A stretch of DNA of 64,000 bases from Macrosoma leucophasiata (Eukaryota; Arthropoda; Insecta; Lepidoptera; Hedylidae). The stretch lies in assembly GCA_036365455.1 (NCBI GenBank), contig JAWQUS010000027.1:20944501-21008500 (forward strand), read 5' to 3'. The notes below the pieces were generated by a model that saw nothing but the letters and a program-made list of their open reading frames with translations, was not told the origin of the DNA and made no database searches. Position 1 is the stretch's first letter, and each line of letters begins with the position of its first letter. Shown in pieces: positions 21,700 to 32,900 of the stretch. Made by a program: the position numbers and the translations under genes.

Positions 21700-21995
21700 G
21701 TTTACTGGCAAACAAGCATGTAGTTCACATTGATGTTAAGTGATGACTGGAGCCTATAGACACCGACACAAAGACCAATGTCAAAACGTAGATGCGTGAC
21801 CACTCCTGATTCATAAGGTACTATGCCTCTGTGCCGGAACTTACAGGGCCGTACCTACATTATTTTGTAATAAATATATTGATTGATTTATTGATACATT
21901 ACCACCTGCCCGGAACACAAAAGTGCTGAACACCAGCATGTAGCGGCAAGTAGGTATATAAGGTAATGCGGTGGTGCCTCTGCCTCTGCCTAAGG
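21700..21995 (-). repeat. Repeat family A, with small insertion
   Basis: CTGGCAAACAAGCATGTAGT, then GGCCGTACCTACATTA, an AT-rich insertion at about 21860-21895, then the remaining part to 21990. Confidence 0.7.
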
Positions 21996-22854
21996 CATGA
22001 TCGGCACTAGCGTTCGGCTTGTGATAGGTTCCTACTCCTACTATTATGACGTTATCACATAAAACAAACCGACATTAAAGACAGCATTTAAAAAAAAAAT
22101 ATGATGATGAGATTTTGACAAACTAGGTATGTGATGACAGATAAAACCAGCAGCTTTCTTCAAATTTGATAATTATCAAAATAAGATATAGGTATTCCCA
22201 GTTGCCCCCGCGGCGATTGCCACCGGTGGCAAATAAATGCATGTACGACTATCTCTTATTATTGTTATCAGCGTTTATATCAATCAACATTGGCTCACAA
22301 TAGCCAATGCTCAGTCATCAAATTGTAATTAAAAAGATCGATCGTGTGAACTGAGTCGTGTCGCGCTATGATCCAAATAAACACCTTGACATTATTCAAT
22401 TCAGTTTTTCTTGCGAATACCTTGTTATTTATTCCAAGTGTAACCAGTCATCTTGTTCAGTTGTGAAGAAGCTGGCACGTATGTATTTCACAGAATTGCT
22501 AAAATAATAATTTTGCTGTTTACTTGAATTAAGTTCTCGTATTTTATTACAAACTAGCTTCTTACCGCGATTTCGTTCACTTGGACTTCGAAACAAAAAT
22601 GACGCGACTGTATACTAACTTTCATCTCCTAATTTAAACCGTGTAGTGGTGGATTTTGAAATAAAAATCACTCGAACCCGCTTGTCAGAGAGTCTGCGGT
22701 TTACACTCCTTTTGATCGCGTTAAAAGATGTCTAAGTCACGTCCTAAATGATCACCTCGATGAGACCACGTTGGTCATCGTCACGATCAATGATCACATA
22801 CAACATTCCAATAACAAATTACACCCGACGAACGAGCCGCGCTCGTCCCTAGCA

Positions 22855-23275
22855 TGCATAGAGCAATAAGGGCCACCTGCTGCGGCGGACTGGAGGGAAG
22901 TAGCCATATGCAGGCTTCCTCCTCTGTCGAAGTACAAGACCAAAATCAAATGGTCTTGTGCCTGTCGCCCAGATATTTATATGTGTGCGTGAAAGTGTTT
23001 ATGTATTTTGTTAAAATCAAGGTGTGAGATTCGTAGTAATAGACGATTTTTGTAGTGTGAATGTGTGAAACATGTATTTCCCCCCGCAAAAATGGCAGAC
23101 TGTTTTGCATCGGTAATAAACGCTATGGCTACTCCCTCCGGTCTGCCGCGACCGGTGGACCGAGTTGCTTTATGATAGCACGACCCGCGTGGTCGTTATT
23201 CTTATGTATCTCCCAACAACGCCCTAAGCCGAGGTTCGGACCTGCAGGGGTCTCTCTTAGGTAGTTGTGTAAATT
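22855..23275. repeat. Inverted-repeat element related to that at 15120-15400
   Basis: GGGCCACCTGCTGCGGCGGA, AGTAGCCATATGCAGGC, GCAAAAATGGCAGACTGTTT and CATCGGTAATAAACGCTATG all recur in the complementary order at 15120-15400. Confidence 0.65.
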
Positions 23276-23504
23276 TATTTATTGGTGAGAGAGACTAGTG
23301 CCGTCTTGGGACGAGCCGCCCATGTGAGTCCATTCAAACGAAAAAAGTTATTAAGTTTTATTATACTAGAAGCTGACCCAACCGAATAAATGTAAAAATC
23401 ATGGACGTAAAATAATTACAAAATGAACTATAACTGCGCCATTTTTTTTACTGTCGTAAAAACAAAGAGATTCTTATTATGTAGATATTGATTTATAGAA
23501 TACA

Positions 23505-23700
23505 ACAAGACTTCGGCTTATTTCGGGTCTGTAGAGTAGTCACCTTACTTATTTCTGGCTTGTCGACCATTTTGATCAAGTTTTGACCAATACCAGACTA
23601 TCAGTGCTTACGTAAGCAGTGTGCAGCAGAGATGACGCTATACGAATTCAAAATTAGCCGATTGTCTCTTTCGTAGGCCCGATGTACAATATTTACTGTA
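23505..23700. repeat. Foldback MITE (family F) abutting ACE-B exon 1
   Basis: CTTCGGCTTATTTCGGGTCT, then CAGTGCTTACGTAAGCAGTG, then TCTCTTTCGTAGGCCCGATG. The terminal part (GATGTACAATATTTACTG) is a diverged version of the usual end. It stops within about 10 nt of the ACE-B splice acceptor. Confidence 0.7.
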
Positions 23701-23708
23701 CTTCACAG

Positions 23709-23930
23709 ATGATGTTGAAGATACTAGTGGAGTTAGCTCTGGTCGGGGCTATAGCCTCGGTGTTCATAGTGGCTGCTCAAGGCCGAGCAGCTGAGAGAGC
23801 TGCTGAGGAAGCCGCTGGCAGAGCCTACATGAGCAACTTGGATGAGCTGACTTCCAAATTGAAGAATAAGAAGACTTTGGCTGCTTGGGCGTACGAGTCC
23901 AATATTACGACTTATAATGAGGAGAAGCAG
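23709..23930 (+). CDS. Ance: ACE-B exon 1: signal peptide and start of M2 domain
   Basis: 74 codons, phase 0 end at GTGGGT. It starts with two in-frame Met codons directly after a CACAG acceptor. The hydrophobic run [20 protein letters not shown] is followed by VAAQG, and the domain begins with [11 protein letters not shown]. The 190 bp before it belong to a MITE, so the acceptor region is close to or within transposon sequence. Confidence 0.87.
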
Positions 23931-26900
23931 GTGGGTTCAAACTTTTTTTTTGTAATGGAATTGGCAAACAAGCATGCAGTTCACATTGATGTTAAGTGAT
24001 GACTGTAGTCTATAGACACCCACACGAAGACCAAGGTCAAGATGCAAATGCTTTACCACTCTTGAGACCTAAGGTATTATGCCTCTGTGTCGGCAAATTA
24101 CAGGGCCGTACATTACCACCTGACCACTACCATTTAGCGGCAAGCATGTTAGGTAATGCGGTGGGCTGCCTACGCCCGCGAGCTCCGTCACTGGAGCCCT
24201 ACCACCAGTAAATCTAATTTTGCACATAGTGGTAAATAAGGTTTCTGACTGCTATGACGAGGCACCTAAAAATATAAATGTCGAATCATATGAACGCCGA
24301 AATGCGTACAGACACTTCCACGCTTTTTGAGTAAATTGAATCTACAAATTAAGTATTACATTAAGTTCAAATGTAATGAAGATAAATGCTTAGCTAAAAT
24401 TCTGTCCATAGCATATGACGTAAGGTTACTTATCATCAAACTTATTTCAGCTTCAAGTAGCATTAGAAGCAGCTGAAGAAGAGAAAGAATATTGGAAGGA
24501 AACAATGACGTACCTTTGGCACGAGTTCGAAGATGAAGACCTGAAGAGAAGGTTCCAGAAGTATTCGAAACTGGGCACATCAGCGCTACCTGAAGATCTC
24601 AATCAGAGACTGATACAGGCGATAAGTAACATGCAGTCCACATATGCTAAAGCCACTATTTGTGACTATAAAGACAGGACAAAATGTGATCTTCACGTTG
24701 AACCAGGTTTGTTTGAATGCTCAACAATTAGTAAAATTGTAATGTGTAGTGTTTTGTGATTCTGTTGAGTGTACAATAAAGAGTATTATTATTATTATTA
24801 AAATTAAAAAAGGACAAATGTTTAGTAGTAGTAAAACTGTAATATGTGGTGGTAGTAAAACAGTTATTTTTTACTTCAGACTAAAATTGTGTAGGAACTA
24901 AATGTAAAAAAAACCAGTCATTTATAGAATCGGTCATTTCTAGAATCGGTCATTTCGAGAATCAGTCATTTATAGAATTGTACATTTCAAGAATCGGTCA
25001 ATCCTAGACTAAACCAGTTATACAAACAATCGTCCGAAGACCGTAGTGCAGAACTGTAATTTCTGTCGCAGAAGCAAAAGGTTTCGGGAATCCGAAAAGT
25101 AATACATCTCATTGGCAACTACAGTGTTCGTAAATATGTCGTAATACAGTTCTTAACAGTGACCAATTCTTTGCCATTAGTATAATCTGTAAAGATATAA
25201 GCAATACATAATGTTTTCAAACAAATAATATTAATGTCCTTATTGCAGAGATAACAGACATATTTGCAACCAGCAGTGATCCTGAGGAACTCAAATACAC
25301 GTGGCTGGAGTGGCATAAAGCTGCTGGTGCCGCTTCAAAAGGAAATTTTACTGAATATGTGGCTATGGACAATGAAGCTGCTAAATTAAATGGTAAATAC
25401 ATTTGTTTTAATAACACTAAATCTGGGTTGCACCAATTTATTGTAACATTTTACATCCTTCTCTAACTTAAAAAAATATTTTAAAGTTAGAGAAGGATAT
25501 GAAATGTAACAATAACTTTAACAAATATCTTGGTGCAACCCAGGCTTAGTCACAAAGAAGTGAATTTGGGTCATCTAATATTTTAGGCCAAAGTTCAAAT
25601 ATACGTACAGAGCAAAAATTCATCTCCGATCTTATATAAATGGTTGTTTACTGTTGTCTTACCAACGAGCATAGGTCTGTCATCAAATCCCAATCAGCTC
25701 GTGACTTTGTAAGGCAGTAATTAAGAGAGAGCTATTCAAAAATAGCTCGAGCTGTAAAAGATGAAAATCTTTTTTGTCTCTTGAAAGTAGAAGTAAAAAA
25801 TACATGGAAAGTTTATTGACGTGATAACGTCTGATAAGTCAATGAACGCCGTCTGCACGCATGAAAAAGTGTCACGTTCCGCCTAAGCCGAGCTGCACGC
25901 TTGGCAGCGAGAGCATAGAGCAAGCGATAGATAGGCATGATCGACGTTAGCGTTCGGCTTGTGACGCATGTTTTCTCATAACCTTATTCCGTAAACTTGT
26001 CATCCGTTAACCGACTTTATATAAAACCTGTTTCGTTTGCATATTTTCTAGGATACGACAGTGTAGCAGAATGGTGGCTCAGTGAATATGAGACCGCCGA
26101 CAGCGAAGACCAGTTCGCGGCTCTCTGGGCTCAAGTCAAGCCGTTGTATCAGCAAATACATGCCTATGTCAGGAGACATCTTCGGCTCAAGTACGGCAAT
26201 GATGTGGTGCCAGCTAAAGGACCTATACCAGCTCATTTGTTGGGTATGCTCATCAATATTTTTATTCATAAAAAGCTATTTGAAAATGTCACGCAATTCA
26301 TAACTTTTACAACATTTTCCCTTCCTTATGCTTAATGATCTCAAAATATTATCTTAAAATAAAATGTATCAGTAGAGGAAAAACTATCTCAAAATGTAAA
26401 AATGTTTGACATTCCTTGATTTTTCTTTAATCCACTTATGTTGCATTATTTATTTTCCTCCAATTCTATAACAGGTAAGTATTCTTTAATAAATTTCCAG
26501 TAATCTTTAATAAATAAAACTCAAAATTATTGATATAATTATGAATTTAAACGTAAATATAACATGAAACCTTTTTTTAAGGTAACATTTGGGCCCAAAC
26601 ATGGAACAATGTGGAGAAATTTACCAAACCGTACCCTGATAAGCCTGATGTAGATGTGACTGCTGCTCTAATTAGTCAGGTAGTTTGCAAGCTTATATTA
26701 TGAATGACGAGAATGGATATATTTAAATTTTCACAATAACACATCCCATGAATTTTCAATTTTTCCTTTTGTAACTTATGGGATAGTGCCGAAACTTCGA
26801 AAATGGTAAAAAGTAAAGAAAAAACATGATGAATTCCATTAGAAAAGAAGCCCGAAAGAAAATACAATAAAACTAAAAGGAAAAATTATAAATTTTTTTC

Positions 26901-29900
26901 GTCCTGTAATATTTTTGTTTGTTTCCAAAATTATTGGGATTCAAATTAATTAATCACCGATCGCGTTCGTAATGAAGATGTAAGAAAGAGACTTTGTGTG
27001 AATGATAGTATCGGTGTAAAAATGAAAAAAGGCATGCTCCGATGGTTCGGGCATATAGAAAAAATGTCGAATGAGCGAATGACTAAACAGATATACAATG
27101 CGAATGTGGATGGTTGCAGAGGCCCAGGAAGACCAAGGCTGACCAACCATGACCAAATAGGTCGAGTTCTGTCTGATGGTGGGGTCAAAAGTCTTAGGAA
27201 TCGGCGTGCATGTATGAAGAGAATGATGAAGGTAGACGAGGCACGAGAGGTTTGTCTGAACCGGGATATCTGGCGCTCTACACTCTCTGCCTCCCCGTTA
27301 GGGACCTGGCGTGAAAATACATACATACATACATACAAATTAATTATTAGTGCGTTCGTTCTTAGAACCCTTACTTTCATACCATACTACTTTGAAACAA
27401 TTGAATAAGAAAAAGAATGTAAGTATGGGAAAACTTATGAAAAATAAACAAAAATAAAAATGCACATTAACAGTGAATAAACAGCTAATAAGTGGCTGAC
27501 ATACTAAACACTTTATCCCAAACCGATCCCAAAACATCGATTATAATGTATAAGTACCTACATATTTTTATTTCTAAATATCTGATGTCAAGGAAACCAA
27601 TAATTACTAGTATATTTTTCATACTTAAGAATTACACCGCATTGAAGATTTTCCAAACTGCCGAAGAATTCTTCAAGTCCTTGAACCTTAGTGGAATGCC
27701 TGATTTATTCTGGGAACGCTCAATCATTGAGAAGCCCAACGATGGTCGGGACATGGTTTGCCACGCATCTGCCTGGGACTTCTTTGACGGTGAAGATTTC
27801 AGGTACCTTTCAGCTAATTGAGATTATTTAGCTTTGATATTATTAACAGACGAAAGCGTCGGGGTGTAACTACCCATCGCTCTCTAGTGGAGGCGAATTC
27901 TACCGCTAGTGCAGTCAGTCAACCGAACAATGGCGATCAAACTATTCCCATATATGCGGTAGTAGATACAGTGTCTACAGTATCTTAACTGCCTCAGCAG
28001 CCTTGCAGGTAGCAGGCCACTACTACTACGCCGAGGTCCTGGGTTCGATTTCCGGGTAGGGGGTTATCAGAGATATTGGTGTAAAGTCCTTTATCTCTGG
28101 TTCTAATGCGAGTTTTCCATTTTCTGGTAATTTCCCAGTACCTCGAAGTTTGGTAATGTGCCCGGAGATGTCAACAGGCTCGCCACTTGTTACATGGGCC
28201 AAAAACATAACCGGAGAATAGTGGGTGTTTGCATGTATGCTTCAAAGCGTGCATTTACCTCTGCCTACCCCTTCCGGGATTACAAGCGTGATTTCGTAGT
28301 TAAGGTAGAACAATTAAATTGCAGTTCAGCAACATTTCCGAAAAAACAGCAATAATTTTTATTTTTTTTACAGAATCAAGCAATGCACCACAATCACGAA
28401 TGCATTCTTCAAGACCACGCATCATGAGATGGGTCATATTCAGTATTATTTGCAGTACAAAGATCAACCTGTCGTTTATAGAGAAGGCGCGAATCCTGGT
28501 ACGTATACGTGACAGATTAATTATAACAGATATCTGTGTACTGATAATCTGTTAATTCCGGGACAGAGGCAAAACACTGTGTTGACTTATGTGAGTGACT
28601 TGACGTCTAAACAGACGTCAAGTCAACGCACAGTCTGGTTATTATATAGATTAAAGAAAAAACGGAAAGAAAAGTCAAATTTATCTTTCCGTTTTTTCTT
28701 TAATTTCTAAAGTTCATGTGTTATTGCGAAAAATAAATAGTACAATTTTTTGTAGATGTACAGGCATTTAAACTGATATACTGGCAACAGTATTTATTTA
28801 CCATCAATGTGAACTGTGTGCTTATTTGCCACTTCATGATAAAACAAAGTACGTATAGTTGACATCGGGCGGGACTCTAGTCCAGCCTTTCTCCCAATTG
28901 AGCTACCGAAATCCTCACTCGATTGTCGATTTTTTTTTGCAGTAGCGTCTTCTATTGCTTAAAATCCATATTACTTAATTATTTTGTTTATAGGTTTCCA
29001 TGAGGCTATAGGTGATGTGATAGCGCTGTCTGTGTCTACTCCGAAACATTTGAGAGTTATGGGTCTGCTCGAAGATGGACCAGAGGATCAGAAATCGAAT
29101 ATAAATCAACTCTACAAAATGGTGACCATTTTATGTATATTTGATAACATTTTCATGTATTAATGGTCGCTTTTCATTTACTAACCCACTCTCACTAACT
29201 CATGACACGCAAAAATATTTCACGCCAGTTTTGAAGAACCCCATATTGCAGCGCCGGGTGAACACCTCAGAAGGAAGTTCATTCCACAATTTGCACGTTC
29301 TGGGCAGGAATTAATGCGTGAATCGGACTATTGAGCACTTACAAATATCCAATCGGAGTTTTGGCGGGTACCTTGAAAGATGCGTGTGGTGCTCTTATTT
29401 TATTTTATCTTCTTGGTGTATTTTGAGTTATATAAAATAAAGTTGGTGGAATTTTGTTTAACATAGGCTTATTATAGTGCTCGTGTATAGTGAAATAGAA
29501 TAAAAGTGCGAAAACACGTTCTTTCGGGTTGCCTCCAAAACTTCATTGTAAATGTTCTGGTAAAGGAGCCATCGCTTTACTCAAATTACTGTGACTCTGA
29601 CTGACTGACGGACTGATAAATTGACTGACTCACTCTGACTTTTACGTTGCTTATTACGAATACGAAATATCGTTTTACTTGACACTGGCTTCGCCGAATC
29701 CAACTCGGCTGGGCAGCGTTCGGGAAGTTAAGGAGCGTTTTCTCGTCAAACATCCCGCAGGCCTTTGAAGACGAAAGTCTTTAACCAGTGCGTTTTACCC
29801 GTGATGACCTACGGTGCCGAGACGTGGTCTCTCACTATGGGTCTCGTACGAAAGCTCCAAGGCACTCAGCGGTCAATGGAAAGGGCTATGCTCGGCGTTT

Positions 29901-32900
29901 CCCTACTGGATCGAATCAGAAATGAGGAGATCCGTAGGCGAACGAAAGTCGCTGACATAGCCAAGCAGATTCCAAGCTGAAGTGGCAATGGGCAGGGCAC
30001 ATAGCTCGGAGATCCGATAGCCGCTGGGGCAAAAAGGTTCTCGAGTGGAGACCACGATTCGGCAAACGCAGCGTAGGACGTCCACCTGCAAGATGGACCG
30101 ACGATCTAGTCAAGGCTGCAGGTACCCGCTGGATGCACGTCGCTTCCGATCGGTCGGCATGGAGGTCATTGGGGGAGGCCTATGTTCAGCAGTGGATATG
30201 ATGATGATGATGAGGACACTGGCAATATGCAAAACAAGCGATGCCATAATTTTTTTTTTAAAAAAGTATCCAATCTGTTTGGGTGGAATTTTACTTTGAT
30301 GTAGGCATGTAGACGATGGCACCAGATCGAACAGTTCATCTGAGCACTGACCATTGTAAATGCGGTAGAAAATGCACAGACATCCGATGTCTCCGCGCAG
30401 ACTCAAATTTTCGAGTCGATCTGTGATTTCTGGGTCGTTCACGATTTGAATGGCACGTTTTTGAATGAACTACGAACCCCTTTTTTTAGGGTTCAGGGGC
30501 ACAAGGGCTGACGTCCACGAATACGGTACTATACCGAGATGGTAGGAGAGCGAGAACAGGCGCCTCAGAATGACGTGTTATTGCATTTTCTACCTTATTA
30601 AATGGGTTAAACCACCATTGTTTGATGTTCGAATGTTTGTTTGAATGCATCAGCAGAAAAAATATCTTCCACTGGTGGGAACCTCCCCAGTTACTCAATG
30701 TTCAATTGCTTCCTTTTCTTTAAAATCACGAAATTTTGGTGACAATTATGCTTGAAGTGATCAAGCAGAGATTATTTCCCAAAATATACATTGTAGTTAT
30801 TTTAACTTCCTATTCTTTTCCAGGGCTTAGACAAGATAGTGTTCTTACCATTCGCATACATATTAGATCTATTCCGCTACGGCGTGTTCCGTGGTACAAC
30901 TTCGATGAGTGACTGCAATTGTCACTTCTGGAAACTTCGCGAGACGTTCCAAGGAGTCGAACCACCAGCGCCGAGAACTGAAGAGGACTTCGACCCAGCT
31001 GCCAAATACCATGTTTCAGCTGACGTTGAATATATGAGGTGAGCATGTCAAGGAAACTTTGTGATCAGATGCTAGGGTTATAATGATGATAATAGTGTCC
31101 TCCAGACCAAATTTTGGGTCATGTAAGCCAATCTGAACGAAGACTAGCGAACTATGAAGGAGATGTACAAGTGATGTTAGCGTATGCGCAAACGCAAGTG
31201 CACTCTCTATTCCCTCATGTTCACAGCCCGGTGCGATGGCAATCTGACCAGAGAGTGATCGCGCGCAAGATCAACGGCTTTTCTTGATCTCGCAGCCACG
31301 GGTATCAGACTTTCGGCCACTGATGGAGATTTTCTTATAGAAAAAATCGATAACAGTTTTTCCCAATATATTCATAGTAAGTACAACCTCCTGTAGCCTA
31401 TAAACATCTTCATGAAACCAGAGACTTCAATGTAGATAGGTTGCCAAACCTGAAGCTTCAGTAGCTTAGTGGCTAAGCGGCTGAATTGGTAATCCTGAGG
31501 TTCGATTCCTGCCCGCAGTCAAAATGTTCTTTCCATTTTTTCTTAAATTTTTTAATTCACTCGCTTGTGCTTTAACGAAAAAGATATAGATATAATGCTA
31601 ACTTTCTCCTGTTAACTTTTTTTTATTTATTGCAGATACTACATCTCTTACATAATTCAATTTCAATTCCACCGATCTCTCTGCGAGTTAGCGGGAGAGT
31701 TCACTCCTGGAAACTCCGATAAACTCCTCTCCAACTGCGATATCTACAGAAGTGCAACTGCTGGCAATGCTTTGGGGTAAGAGATTTATTAGTTTATTTA
31801 TTTATTTTAGTAAAACCAACAGCTTTAGCAATCATAATAATATAAAATGAATTTGACAACAGAGAGCTAATTAAAGGTTCCCGCAAATATAAAACAAATT
31901 ATACACCTTTAGTGCGGGAACACAACACGATAAAACTACATGACATTTAATCTACGCACCCTACGTGAAGGCTTATTTTAAATCAACGCATAAAATACTT
32001 AACATAAATAATTTTAACAAAAAGACATCAAAAAGCTAAAAACAATTTAGTTACTACATAATTTACTACGAGAAACTAGTTAGAACATAGTTTTACTCTA
32101 TTACTTTAAGATCGGAAGACGAAGTGGAGGCAAGCCCCCTACGAGGTGGACCAACGACCTGCTGAAGGTTCGGGAAATATATGAAGGAGGGCCCAGGACT
32201 GTTCGTTGTGGCAATCTTTGGGGAGGTCTTTGTCCAGCAGTTTACGTCTTTTGGCTGAAATGGTGATGACGATGATGATGATTCCCTTTACGCTTCTTTC
32301 AGTAAAATGCTGCAGTTAGGCTCATCTAAACCTTGGCCGGACGCGATGGAGATGCTTACTGGACAGCGCAACATGGATGCAAGTGGTGTTCTGGAGTATT
32401 TCCAACCATTGTATGATTGGTTGAAGGTCGAAAATGAAAAAACTGGAGAGTATATTGGATGGGAACCCAGTACTGTCCGTAAGTATTTTTATGACTTAAA
32501 AGAGACATTATACCCATTGGTCTTCGGTCACTCTTGACCACCTCTAGTTTTTATTGAAGCACATGGATAAAAAAAAATCCATATCGCCCTCGTTCTGCGG
32601 CAATGTTCCCAGAAGGCTGGCGGCATTGCCAAGTTGAATGGCTAATATTCATATCTCGTATTTATTTGTCCTATTTGATTTAAATGTAAATTGGAATCGG
32701 GTCCGAATGAGAAATACTATCTTTATTTTAAAAGATATTCTCTTTCTTTTTTCTTTACTCTTTGCTGTCAGTATGTAAAAGAGGAAGTGAGACATTCTTC
32801 TGATATAGGTACTTCGTACATTAGTATATTATGTTTAGTTTTATCGTAGTGATATTGTATGTTCTTAGGTTTTCGCGAGCTGCACTCATTGAAATAAAAC

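Larger units (their letters stand above)
10101..23708. other. ACE-A / ACE-B intergenic region, repeats only
   Basis: About 13.6 kb with no convincing gene. Recognised pieces, itemised separately, cover much of 10280-20000 and 21200-23700. The stretches 14576-14640, 16440-16670, 17300-17690, 18190-19150, 19780-20430 and 20715-21170 hold only AT-rich DNA. A 5' exon of ACE-B should lie somewhere here but could not be located. Confidence 0.6.
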
